Part shown: positions 43,828 to 55,071 of the stretch, one piece after another
Position numbering within the stretch: position 1 is the stretch's first letter
How the letters are laid out: every line of letters begins with the position of its first letter
Origin: Lotus japonicus
Lineage: Eukaryota > Streptophyta > Magnoliopsida > Fabales > Fabaceae
DNA length: 64,000 nucleotides
Direction of reading: 5' to 3'
Assembly: GCF_012489685.1 (NCBI RefSeq)
Contig: NC_080041.1
Coordinates: forward strand, 137,035,785 to 137,099,784
Notes under the pieces: generated by a model
Databases searched by the model: none
What the model saw: only the letters and a program-made list of their open reading frames with translations
What the model was told of the DNA's origin: nothing
Program-made: the position numbers and the translations under genes

Positions 43828-45782
43828 TCGTTTCTGTGCTCACAGTTTTGAGCTTTTTCTAAAAATTGTCCGATTTCCTTGATTTCTTGGTTGGGTTAAT
43901 GTTCCTTATGTTCCCATGAGTCTAAAACCTCTGTCAGTAATCGCCGATTGCGATTCAGTTGTCCAAGATCTGAAAAATTGATTCAAAACCCCATTAGTCG
44001 CACATTTCGAAACTTTATTGTCGAAAAGCTGTAATCTGACTTCGTGCCTTTAGGATTTGTTGTCACGGATGTCATGAGGATCAATGCTGTCAAATTTTTT
44101 TTCCGAACTGATAACTTTGAAGTTTTGAGCCTTTATTTTGGACCAAAATGCCCCTGGATAGTCGTATTTCGACCCGATTGTCCGAAAATTGTTCCGACAA
44201 TTTCTTTGCCTTAGTTTTACCCTAAAACTACCTTGTGAATTGATTTAGATCGAAGAAAAGTTCGAAAACCCTATTTTCCATAGTGGGCCGAAACCTAATT
44301 GCTTGGGTACCGTGTCCAAAAATAATTTTTGGGTCTCTATGACCTGAGCCATTGCGTAGTCTTTCAATTGTCGAAATTTTGGCGCCGGTTTCGTGTCATT
44401 CTGAGTTCTGTAGCTCGAGTTATGCTCGTTTTAGCGAACGAAGTCTCCGTTGTCAATTTGTGCCTAAATAGGAACTCTGAAGCTTTAGAGGCTTTCTTTA
44501 CGATTTCGATTAGTATTAGTAGATCTTGTTGCTCCTAGTGAAGCTTGTGTTGATGATTGTGTTTTCTTTGTTCTAGGTTCGCAATTTCCATGCCCAACTT
44601 CTACTCACGAAGGTAAGGGTAACTCGGTTTTTAGAGCGTCTTTGAGTCTTGCATGCTTTTATCGCACTGCCTGTGTTTGAGATGAAGATGTTTATATTGA
44701 TTGGCAGATGATTATGATTATTATGCTGAATTTGGAAATGTTTTCTGAGAGGCTTCGGCCGTTTACTGGTTTCTGTCGTTACTGCTTCCTAGTGGATGGA
44801 ACATGTGGTTACTTTGGATTGGTCCTTGGGTGGGCTTTGTTATTGTCTGACTTGGCATATAGGGCTTGAGTCAAGTGGCGATGAGGAGGTGTGTCCTATC
44901 ATTGTCCCATCTTGCGAGATGCTAAGTGGCGATCAGGAGGTGTGTCCTATGATTGTCCCGTCTTGTGTGACGTTAAGTGGCGATTAGGAGGTGTGTCCTA
45001 TGATTGTCCCGTCATGTATGACGTTATAAGTGGCGATGAGAAGGTGTGTCCTATCATTGTCCCGTCTTGAGAGACGATATTGATCGATCCATTTTGTTAG
45101 CAGCATATAGTTGCATTATAGGGAACTAACACCTGACCCTATGTTGTTGGATTTTCGTATTGGTTTATTGATATCTGATTTGATGTTACATTGTTGAGGT
45201 TATTATTATCTGAGTCTGATTTATGTTTAAGTTGTTGATATATGAGTTGAGTTATGTTGCTAGTTATTTACCATGCCAGGTAATTAAATTCGAACAACAT
45301 GATTTTTCTCTTTTATACATGGTAATTGCATGGAGTTAACCCTTTCTATTTGCTACTTGTTGTTTGGGCGCTTAACGCTATTAGGCGATGGAGATCCTTC
45401 CGCCGAGGCATAGCTACTCGAGTTGGAGATCGAGTTGTAAGCGGTGGAGTAGAGGTATGAGAAGCAGCTTTGCTTCTCTTCTTGTGGATTATGTTGGAGT
45501 CTCTTTTACTTTATGAGAACTCTGTTATTAAAGTCTTGCTTCCGCCACTGTTAAAGTGCGCATGTTTATTCTGAACCTTACTTATGGTATTGTAAACTAT
45601 TATTACTGTATATCGAGAAACAAGTTATCTAAATAAAGTTATGGTATGTTTCCAACCTTTTAGCCGAAGTGTTAGTTGTTTTACAGAAAAAAAATTCCCT
45701 TGGTTTTTAGGGATTGCAGATTGGTCCTTAGACTTTGTTAGGTTACTAATGTGACTCCTCAGTTGAGAATTGGGGTGTTACA
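43828..45782 (+). repeat. 5' LTR of gypsy copy B, partial and noisy
   Basis: Corresponds to 34608-36563 of copy A and shares its 5'-LTR variants (GATGAGAAGG, GAGTCTG). It carries scattered one-base gains and losses, mostly in runs, such as GTTAGTTG versus GTTTAGTTG. Confidence 0.85.
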
Positions 45783-46114
45783 ATTGTGGTATCAGAGCTT
45801 TGGTCTAGAAAACCAGAGCTTTGGGTAGAGTGCCTGCTTAAGATGTTTGAACTCTGAGACCGATTGATGGGGTGTCAATCGGAGGAAGAGTGTGCTTGAT
45901 TACTGTTTATATAGATTATTTTTGAAGGTTATTCGTAAGTGAATAACCTTATGCTAGTTATTGTTAATTATACATTTGATATAAGTATATACATAGTTAG
46001 TTATTATAGAACTTTGTGTTGTTCTGGCCTGAGTATCTGTTGTGGTCTTTGACTGTTCATGAAAACAGGAACAGGAGGTTTCCACAACCGATCGAGACTC
46101 AAGGTTCAGACAGC

Positions 46115-49100
46115 ATGAATCCGATGGAGCAAGCTATTGCTAATCTGACTGCCCTTATGGCACAACAAGTTACTAACACTGCTGCAAGGGAGGAAGCTGA
46201 AGCTCAACGTGCTGCTACTGCTGCTTTGGTGGCTGCACAAAACCAAGCTGAAGAGAATGCTCGCCGTGTTCAGCGGGAGGAACGTGAATTAGCTGCTGCT
46301 CAGACCAGGGGTCTGAATGATTTCAAGCGTCAGGATCCGCCGAAGTTCTCTGGGGGCTTCGATCCGGAAGAAGCTGACTTATGGCTCCAAGAGTTGGAGA
46401 AGATCTTTACCTTCTTGCGTACAACTGCAGAGATGAAAGTTGATTATGCAACCTACCTGCTAACGGGTGAAGCTGAGTATTGGTGGCGTGGGGCTAGGGC
46501 TATGATGGAGGCTGACCATCAAGCCATCACTTGGGAGTGTTTCCGTGGAGCTTTCTTGGACAAGTACTTTCCTAGAAGTGCTAGAGCCGCTAAGGAAGCA
46601 CAATTTCTGAGACTCCGTCAAGGAGGCATGACCGTTGCTGAGTATGCTGCAAAGTTGGAGTCGTTGGCTAAACACTTCCGTTACTTTAGAGGACAGATTG
46701 ATGAAGGCTACATGTGTGAGCGATTCATTGAGGGGCTGTGTTATGAGCTGCAGAGGGCGGTGCAACCGCTAGGACTGAATCGCTACCAAGTGCTGGTGGA
46801 GAAGACCAAGGGGATTGAGGCCATTGATAATGCAAGGGGCAAATTCCAAGGTCTGAACAAGCCTTACCAAGGAAGTGGAGGTCCGGCTAGGACTAACCAA
46901 GGAAGAGGTGACAAGGGTAGGCATTTCCAGAAGAAGCCGTATGTTCGTCCTCAGGGTAGGGGGACAACTTCTGGGTCCTTTTATCCTACTGGTGGAAATG
47001 CAATTGCACTAAGAACCCCATCTGGGAATCGGGAAGATGTGACTTGCTTCAGGTGCAACAAAAAGGGGCACTATGCCAACCACTGTTCTAAGAGTCTTGC
47101 GGCGTGTTGGAACTGCAACAAGCCAGGCCACACTGCTGCAGAGTGCAGGATTCCTAAAGTTGAGGCTGCTGCAAATGTTGCTGGGGCTAGGAGGCCTACT
47201 GCTGGTGGAAGGGTCTACTCGATCAGTGGAACTGAAGCTGAGGAAGACGATGGTCTGATCCGCAGTACCTGCGAGATTGCGGGTAATTCCCTTATCGCGC
47301 TATTTGATTCTGGTGCTACGCATTCATTTATAGATATAGCTTGTGCGGCAAGGTTAAAGCTAGAAGTGTCAAAGCTACCGTTTGACTTGACAGTGTCTAC
47401 CCCTGCATCTAAGAGTCTAGTAACTAACACTGCATGTCTGGAATGTCCTTGGATGTACCTAGATAAGAAGTTTGTAGCAAACTTAATCTGTTTACCTCTC
47501 AAGGGATTGGATGTGATCATAGGCATGGATTGGTTGTCCCACCATCATGTTCTTCTTGATTGCGCCAATAAGGTAGTTATCTTTCCCGATGCTGGACTCG
47601 CTGAGTTCCTGAACTCGTACTTTTCAAAGCTTTCTTTGAGGAAAGGAGCTTTGAGTTCTCTCATGTCTACAACCGTGGTGGAAGCTAAGGAGAATGGAGT
47701 ACAAGGAATTGCTGTTGTGCAAGATTTCGAGGATGTGTTCCCCGAAGACGTACCTGGAATACCTCCGGTCAGAGATATGGAGTTCACAATTGATATAGTC
47801 CCAGGCACTGGACCTATATCAATCGCACCGTATCGTATGGCACCGGCAGAACTGACTGAGCTGAAGAGTCAACTCGAAGATTTAACCAAGAAGGGGTTTA
47901 TCCGACCTAGCGTTTCTCCGTGGGGAGCGCCAGTGCTGCTTGTGAAGAAGAAAGACGGAAGATCGCGACTTTGTGTGGATTATCGACAGTTGAACAAAGT
48001 CACGATAAAGAACCGTTATCCGTTGCCAAGGATTGACGATTTGATGGATCAGTTGAAGGGTGCTGCTATTTTCTCGAAGATTGACCTGAGATCGGGATAT
48101 CACCAGATTAGAGTCAAGGATGAGGATATTCAAAAGACGGCGTTTAGGACACGCTATGGGCACTATGAGTACTTGGTGATGCCGTTTGGAGTTACGAATG
48201 CACCAGCTGTATTCATGGACTACATGAATAGGATCTTTCATCCATTCTTGGATCGCTTCGTTGTGGTGTTCATCGACGACATCTTGATCTACTCGAGGAA
48301 TCGTGAAGAACACGAGGAACATCTACGTCAAGTATTACAAGTTCTTCGGGATAAGGTACTGTATGCTAACGCGACAAAGTGTGAATTTTGGCTCAAAGAA
48401 GTAAAGTTTTTAGGACATGTCATCTCAAAGGAGGGTATTGCTGTGGATCCCAGTAAAGTGGAAGCGGTACTTGCATGGGAGCGTCCTAAGACTGTGACAG
48501 ATATAAGGAGTTTCATCGGTTTAGCTGGATATTACCGACGATTCATCGAAGGTTTTGCTAAGATTGCAGGACCATTGACGAAACTCACCCGGAAGAACCA
48601 ACCTTTTGCTTGGACAGAGGATTGTGAACAGAGTTTCCAAGATATGAAGAAGCGTTTGACGACCGCGCCAGTTCTGACATTACCACAAGAGAAGGAACCC
48701 TACGAGGTTTACTACGATGCTTCGTACCAAGGTTTGGGTTGTGTGTTGATGCAACACCGAAAGGCTGTGGCTTATTCTTCAAGGCAATTGAAGATACATG
48801 AACGGAACTATCCTACGCACGATTTGGAGTTAGCGGTTGTGGTATTTGCGCTCAAGATTTGGAGGCACTATCTTTATGGGAGCACTTTCACTGTTTTTAG
48901 TGATCATAAGAGCTTGAAGTACCTGTTCGATCAGAAGGATCTGAATATGAGACAAAGGCGTTGGGTGGAATTCATCAAGGACTATGATTTCACTTTGTTG
49001 TACCACCCAGGAAAAGCAAATGTTGTAGCAGACGCACTGAGTCGCCAGACAATTCATGTTTCATCGTTGATGATTAAGGAATTGGAACTTATCGAGACTT

Positions 49101-50605
49101 TTCGCGACCTCAGTTTGGGTATGCAAGTGACACCTGGAAAATTGAGCTTTGGGATGGTGACGATCACTAGTGATTTTCTGAACGAGATCAAGGTGAAACA
49201 ACTGTTAGATGAGGAGCTGATCGAGAAACGGAACTTGATCATTTTGGGAAAAGCGCCGGATTTTGAGGTAGGAACCGACAACATTCTGCGTTGCAAAGGA
49301 CGTGTCTGCGTACCATTGGACATGGAGTTGAGAAGGATGATTCTTGACGAAGGTCACAAGAGCAGATTGAGTATTCATCCGGGATCGACAAAGATGTATC
49401 AAGATCTAAAGTTGAATTTTTGGTGGCCAGGAATGAAGAAGAATGTAGCAGAGTTTGTGGCGGCATGTCTGACATGTCAGAAGGCGAAGATAGAACATCA
49501 AAAGCCTGCGGGTATGTTACAGTCACTTGATGTGCCGGAGTGGAAGTGGGACAGTATCTCTATGGATTTCGTGGTAGCTTTGCCAGCTACGAGGAAGAGA
49601 TTTGATTCCATTTGGGTCATTGTGGACCGTCTGACGAAGTCAGCACATTTCATACCGGTGAAGACCACGTTCAATGTGGAGGCACTTGCAAAAGTGTATG
49701 TCGCTGAGATTGTACGACTTCATGGAGTACCATCGAGTATTGTTTCTGACAGAGATCCGAAGTTTACTTCGCATTTCTGGAAGGCGTTGCACGAGGCGCT
49801 TGGGACGAAGTTGAGGTTGAGCTCTGCCTATCACCCTCAGACGGATGGACAGACAGAGAGGACAATACAGTCATTGGAAGACTTGCTGCGAGCCTGTGTT
49901 CTGGATAGTCAAGAAAGCTGGGATGAGCTGTTGCCGTTGATCGAGTTTACTTATAACAACAGTTTTCATGCTAGTATTGGAATGGCACCTTATGAGGCTT
50001 TGTATGGGAGGAGATGTAGAACTCCTTTATGTTGGTTTCAAGATGGCGAACATCTTCTCGTTGGACCTGAATTAGTACAACAAACTACTGAGAAAGTGAA
50101 GCAAATACAAGAGAAGATGAGGACGTCACAGAGTCGACAGAAGAGTTATGCTGACACACGACGGAGAGAGTTAGAGTTTGAGGCGGGAGACCATGTGTTT
50201 CTTCGCGTGACACCAACTACCGGAGTGGGAAGAGCGATAAAGTCGAGGAAGCTGACACCGAAGTTCATTGGACCGTATCAGATTATCGAGCGAGTCGGTA
50301 AAGTAGCTTATCGGATTGCGTTGCCACCTTTTCTTTCCAAGATTCATGATGTGCTACACGTGTCACAATTGAGGAAGTATATTCCTGATCCCTCTCACAT
50401 CATCAAGGAAGATGATATTCAGCTTAGAGACAACTTATCTTTTGAAGTGGCACCAATGAGGATTGAGGAACGTAGGATCAAGCAGTTGAGGAACAAGCAG
50501 GTTCCTCTGGTAAAAGTGATTTGGAACCAAGTCACGGGCGATGCTACTTGGGAACTAGAAGAGAGGATGAAGGAACAGTATCCGGAACTCTTCACTGAGC
50601 CTTAA
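46115..50605 (+). CDS. Gypsy copy B gag-pol polyprotein
   Basis: The predicted product is identical, residue for residue, to that of copy A, with the same start choice ([11 protein letters not shown]) and no stop. Domain order is gag, two zinc knuckles, protease, RT, RNase H, integrase, chromodomain-like tail. See copy A for motif positions. Complete identity over 4.5 kb means either a very recent duplication or the same locus assembled twice. Confidence 0.9.
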   Translation: MNPMEQAIANLTALMAQQVTNTAAREEAEAQRAATAALVAAQNQAEENARRVQREERELAAAQTRGLNDFKRQDPPKFSGGFDPEEADLWLQELEKIFTFLRTTAEMKVDYATYLLTGEAEYWWRGARAMMEADHQAITWECFRGAFLDKYFPRSARAAKEAQFLRLRQGGMTVAEYAAKLESLAKHFRYFRGQIDEGYMCERFIEGLCYELQRAVQPLGLNRYQVLVEKTKGIEAIDNARGKFQGLNKPYQGSGGPARTNQGRGDKGRHFQKKPYVRPQGRGTTSGSFYPTGGNAIALRTPSGNREDVTCFRCNKKGHYANHCSKSLAACWNCNKPGHTAAECRIPKVEAAANVAGARRPTAGGRVYSISGTEAEEDDGLIRSTCEIAGNSLIALFDSGATHSFIDIACAARLKLEVSKLPFDLTVSTPASKSLVTNTACLECPWMYLDKKFVANLICLPLKGLDVIIGMDWLSHHHVLLDCANKVVIFPDAGLAEFLNSYFSKLSLRKGALSSLMSTTVVEAKENGVQGIAVVQDFEDVFPEDVPGIPPVRDMEFTIDIVPGTGPISIAPYRMAPAELTELKSQLEDLTKKGFIRPSVSPWGAPVLLVKKKDGRSRLCVDYRQLNKVTIKNRYPLPRIDDLMDQLKGAAIFSKIDLRSGYHQIRVKDEDIQKTAFRTRYGHYEYLVMPFGVTNAPAVFMDYMNRIFHPFLDRFVVVFIDDILIYSRNREEHEEHLRQVLQVLRDKVLYANATKCEFWLKEVKFLGHVISKEGIAVDPSKVEAVLAWERPKTVTDIRSFIGLAGYYRRFIEGFAKIAGPLTKLTRKNQPFAWTEDCEQSFQDMKKRLTTAPVLTLPQEKEPYEVYYDASYQGLGCVLMQHRKAVAYSSRQLKIHERNYPTHDLELAVVVFALKIWRHYLYGSTFTVFSDHKSLKYLFDQKDLNMRQRRWVEFIKDYDFTLLYHPGKANVVADALSRQTIHVSSLMIKELELIETFRDLSLGMQVTPGKLSFGMVTITSDFLNEIKVKQLLDEELIEKRNLIILGKAPDFEVGTDNILRCKGRVCVPLDMELRRMILDEGHKSRLSIHPGSTKMYQDLKLNFWWPGMKKNVAEFVAACLTCQKAKIEHQKPAGMLQSLDVPEWKWDSISMDFVVALPATRKRFDSIWVIVDRLTKSAHFIPVKTTFNVEALAKVYVAEIVRLHGVPSSIVSDRDPKFTSHFWKALHEALGTKLRLSSAYHPQTDGQTERTIQSLEDLLRACVLDSQESWDELLPLIEFTYNNSFHASIGMAPYEALYGRRCRTPLCWFQDGEHLLVGPELVQQTTEKVKQIQEKMRTSQSRQKSYADTRRRELEFEAGDHVFLRVTPTTGVGRAIKSRKLTPKFIGPYQIIERVGKVAYRIALPPFLSKIHDVLHVSQLRKYIPDPSHIIKEDDIQLRDNLSFEVAPMRIEERRIKQLRNKQVPLVKVIWNQVTGDATWELEERMKEQYPELFTEP

Positions 50606-50642
50606 GTTTCGAGGACGAAACTTTCTTTTTGGGGGATAGTAT

Positions 50643-53464
50643 TGTAAGACCTGGATTTTCAGAACAAGCTAATTTCCGACTCACGCGTAGAATCAGTGTA
50701 AGCGTGACAGGAGTTTGATATTTGAGAAAGATTAATGAAGAATAAAGTTCAGGAATTGCTTGAGGAATGTTGCGTAGTCATTTTAGGAATTAGAGCGAGT
50801 CGTCTGCATACCCGCCTTATGGCAAGCGTGTCCAGAATAAGCTAATTTCGCTTTAGAGCAACGTTTTAAGTGAGATTTCGAATCCTTGGAAAATTTAAAG
50901 ATTTTCTTTATTTTTCCTTCGACCAGCGTTTCATTTCGGAACTCTAGACTGTACGCACGATAGTATTCACTTTTCGGAAGTCCGACGACGCTAATTTCCT
51001 TGCTTCGAAACCCTAGATTCGAGCGATGGATGAAGACTTTTTCTATTCGGGACTTCTAACGAAGTTTCCGTCCGCGTTGCCAGATTTGTTTCGACATTTC
51101 CAATCTTTCTTCAGAAGGAAGTTTTGTCGTCTGAGCATCACAGCAAAAAGTAGTTTAACGGGACAGATTAACTTACACCGCCTTTGGGATTTTAGATATC
51201 GTTTTTCCCAAATCATAGATAATTGTTTTGAGTTCTGGAATTCTGACGCCAGAATCTCTCTTAGAATTCCTCGGTGGACGTGCTGCAAAAATCGGAATCG
51301 CGAAATTTTCATTTTCCCGCGATTTCACCTGCCTATAAATAGCTCGAAAAAGCAAAATCTCTTCATTCTCACCCATTCAAGGCCGCGAGCAAGGAGAGAG
51401 GAGGAGAGGAGAAATTTTCGCGAAAACTTGACCAATCTTCGTGCAGTTCGTCCCTACTTCTAGGTATTGAGGTAACTAGCATGAATCCTACCTCTGTTTA
51501 CTGTTTCTGTTGCGTTTCTGAAGTCGTTTCTGTGCTCACAGTTTTGAGCTTTTTCTAAAATTGTCCGATTTCCTTGATTTCTTGGTTGGGTTATGTTCCT
51601 TATGTTCCCATGAGTCTAAAACCTCTGTCAGTAATCGCCGATTGCGATTCAGTTGTCCAAGATCTGAAAAATTGATTCAAAACCCCATTAGTCGCACATT
51701 TCGAAACTTTATTATCGAAAAGCTGTAATCTGACTTCGTGCCTTTAGGATTTGTTGTCACGGATGTCATGAGGATCAATGCTGTCAAATTTGTTTTCCGA
51801 ACTGATAACTTTGAAGTTTTGAGCCTTTATTTTGGACCAAAATGCCCCTGGATAGTCGTATTTCGACCTGATTGTCCGAAAATTGTTCCGACAATTTCTT
51901 TGCCTTAGTTTTACCCTAAAACTACCTTGTGAATTGATTTAGATCGAAGAAAAAGTTCGAAAACCCTATTTTCCATAGTGGCCGAAACCTAATTGCTTGG
52001 GTACCGTGTCCAAAAATAATTTTTGGGTCTCTATGACCTGAGCCATTGCGTAGCTCTTTCAATTGTCGAAATTTTGGCGCCGGTTTCGTGTCATTCTGAG
52101 TTCTGTAGCTCGAGTTATGCTCGTTTTAGCGAACGAAGTCTCCGTTGTCAATTTGTGCCTAAATAGGAACTCTGAAGCTTTAGAGGCTTTCTTTACGATT
52201 TCGATTAGTATTAGTAGATCTTGTTGCTCCTAGTGAAGCTTGTGTTGATGATTGTGTTTTCTTTGTTCTAGGTTCGCAATTTCCATGCCCAACTTCTACT
52301 CACGAAGGTAAGGGTAACTCGGTTTTAGAGCGTCTTTGAGTCTTGCATGCTTTTATCGCACTGCCTGTGTTTGAGATGAAGATGTTTATATTGATTGGCA
52401 GATGATTATGATTATTATGCTGAATTTGGAAAATGTTTTCTGAGAGGCTTCGGCCGTTTACTGGTTTCTGTCGTTACTGCTTCCTAGTGGATGGAACATG
52501 TGGTTACTTTGGATTGGTCCTTGGGTGGGCTTTGTTATTGTCTGACTTGGCATATAGGGCTTGAGTCAAGTGGCGATGAGGAGGTGTGTCCTATCATTGT
52601 CCCATCTTGCGAGATGCTAAGTGGCGATCAGGAGGTGTGTCCTATGATTGTCCCGTCTTGTGTGACGTTAAGTGGCGATTAGGAGGTGTGTCCTATGATT
52701 GTCCCGTCATGTATGACGTTATAAGTGGCGATGAGGAGGTGTGTCCTATCATTGTCCCGTCTTGAGAGACGATATTGATCGATCCATTTTGTTAGCAGCA
52801 TATAGTTGCATTATAGGGAACTAACACCTGACCCTATGTTGTTGGATTTTCGTATTGGTTTATTGATATCTGATTTGATGTTACATTGTTGAGGTTATTA
52901 TTATCTGAGTCCGATTTATGTTTAAGTTGTTGATATATGAGTTGAGTTATGTTGCTAGTTATTTACCATGCCAGGTAATTAAATTCGAACAACATGATTT
53001 TTCTCTTTTATACATGGTAATTGCATGGAGTTAACCCTTTCTATTTGCTACTTGTTGTTTGGGCGCTTAACGCTATTAGGCGATGGAGATCCTTCCGCCG
53101 AGGCATAGCTACTCGAGTTGGAGATCGAGTTGTAAGCGGTGGAGTAGAGGTATGAGAAGCAGCTTTGCTTCTCTTCTTGTGGATTATGTTGGAGTCTCTT
53201 TTACTTTATGAGAACTCTGTTATTAAAGTCTTGCTTCCGCCACTGTTAAAGTGCGCATGTTTATTCTGAACCTTACTTATGGTATTGTAAACTATTATTA
53301 CTGTATATCGGGAAACAAGTTATCTAAATAAAGTTATGGTATGTTTCCAACCTTTTAGCCGAAGTGTTTAGTTGTTTTACAGAAAAAAAATTCCCTTGGT
53401 TTTTAGGGATTGCAGATTGGTCCTTAGACTTTGTTAGGTTACTAATGTGACTCCTCAGTTGAGA
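50643..53464 (+). repeat. 3' LTR of gypsy copy B, truncated at its end
   Basis: It matches the 3' LTR variants of copy A. It diverges from the LTR after CTCAGTTGAGA and lacks the terminal GGGGTGTTACA. A hairpin sequence starts five bases later. Confidence 0.9.
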
Positions 53465-53469
53465 TTTTG

Positions 53470-53624
53470 CTTGTATCTTTCCCCCAATTCCTATTTGGGA
53501 ATTAGGGTTTTACCATTTAATAATATCAGATTTGGCTGGTTTCTATCATTGTTATCAGCCAAATCTGATATTATTAAATGGTAAAACCATAATTCCCAAA
53601 TAGGAATTGGGGGAAAGATACAAG
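53470..53624. repeat. Hairpin with 69-bp arms
   Basis: Arms 53470-53538 and 53556-53624 are inverted copies with a single mismatch, around a 17-bp loop. It directly follows the truncated gypsy LTR. Confidence 0.9.
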
Positions 53625-54043
53625 GAAAGGATCCCAAACACCCTCCCAAGAACCAGAGAGACCCAACGCTCTCTAAACCCTAATTCCAAAGTGAAAACAA
53701 AGATAACCTAATGCTCTCTAATCACTCTTATTTATAGGCAACATGCCTCTTAACCCTATAACTAACTAACAAACTACTGACCCCACTTAACTACTAACTA
53801 CCTAACCCCGGTTATTTATCAAAGTCACCTTGAATTAGGATCACTTTTAACCAACCACTCAACCTACTACCGTCTACCGCATTAAAAATGCTCCAAAACA
53901 TATATGATACAAAAAAATATAAGAAAATTGTGGCAGTGTGTTAGAACTGGTACCCAATGGATAAGGAAGATCAACCAAACAGTAAGCAAATCCTTATTGG
54001 AGACAAGAGTTCTGAATTGATACTTAAATATAGTATTATTAGA
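53625..54043. other. Unidentified AT-rich DNA, probably transposon remnant
   Basis: No gene. Phrases such as GAACCAGAGAGACCC and CTCTCTAAACCCTAAT look like decayed 5'-leader or LTR sequence, but no boundaries were found. Confidence 0.35.
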
Positions 54044-54351
54044 TGTCAAGTAACCACTTATCCCAAAAGCTTAAGCTGTTGGGTAAGGGTCACATGAATG
54101 GTTTTATATTATATTCTAACACGCCCCCTCACGCAAGAGCCCTTTGGGCTTTAAGCGTGGATAAATGCACAAGCCCACCTACATGTGCTTAATTAAATTC
54201 CACTTTTTAATTAGAAAGTGAGGGAAGCAAGTATTAAACTCTAGACCTCTCGGCCATAGAGGCTCTGATACCATGTCAAGTAACCACTTATCCCAAAAGC
54301 TTAAGTTGTTGGGTAAGGGTCACATGAATGATTTTATATTAAATTCTAACA
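54044..54351 (-). mobile_element. TRIM (miniature LTR retrotransposon)
   Basis: Two 78-bp direct repeats (54044-54121 and 54274-54351) have TG...CA ends and differ at a few bases. A perfect 5-bp duplication TTAGA flanks the whole (54039-54043 and 54352-54356). On the minus strand, a primer site TGGTATCAGAGCC (54261-54273) directly follows one LTR and a G-rich tract (GTGAGGGGGCG) precedes the other. The element is 308 bp with no ORF, so it depends on other elements for movement. Confidence 0.9.
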
Positions 54352-54356
54352 TTAGA

Positions 54357-55071
54357 GAAGAGAACGTTCTCAAGAGAATTACAAACTGGTATCCAATAAC
54401 CAGCCACCCCAAAACCTAATTCTCCCGAAAACTAATCCTAATAGAGAAACCCAAGGCCGTTTGGCTACTAACACACACCATCAGATAAGGCCCTCTTGTG
54501 GCGCCTCCTATAGACCTTAGTAATAGGTAATTTAGGTCTAATTCTATCACAGTGCCAGTAAATCTTGCACCTTTCTTGTTGATGTGTCAAACAACTGCCT
54601 AACAGGGATTTGCTCAGTTCTAATAAAGTTACAAAAAAAAAGGACTAGGCTCCCACAAATTTACTTCACAAAGAAGATACACAGACTAATATGACATGTT
54701 TACATCTACTTAAAGCACAGTACTCTGACATACATCCTGCCTCCAGAGGAAAGTAATATTCTAAAGCAGCAGAAAGCCAAAACACTATGACACATGCAAG
54801 ATACTAAAAAACAAGGCATTCATTGCCATACACGCATATTATGCAGCCTAATAGGATCACATATTGAAGATGGCCCAACAAAAAATTAAGAAGATAACAA
54901 GAGATATCAATAATATTCTCAATGCCATTACATTCCAATTCTTTGTACAATCACCACAACACCAGCAGTTCCAAAATAATCAGCAATGCACAAATAGTAA
55001 AGCAAAGAAATGCATTTAAATCTGGAAATGGAAGAAAGATTAAGTTGAATGAAATTAGAGATAACATGTAC
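54357..55071. other. Sequence downstream of the last visible exportin-T exon
   Basis: It should be intron of the exportin-T gene if the locus is whole. No further exon of that family was recognised on the minus strand. Confidence 0.5.

Larger units (their letters stand above)
43828..53464 (+). mobile_element. Tekay-type gypsy retrotransposon, copy B
   Basis: Partial 5' LTR (43828-45782), primer site at 45787, gag-pol, and a 3' LTR that stops 15 bp short of its normal end at 53464. The first ~2 kb contain many single-base homopolymer indels against copy A, but gag-pol translates to an identical protein. No target duplication can be checked because one end is missing and the other is truncated. 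Confidence 0.85.

Noticed and set aside
46460..49834. Many minus-strand ORFs inside the gypsy gag-pol regions
   Set aside because: They are shadows of the sense polyprotein; the same set occurs in both copies and none has a domain or promoter.
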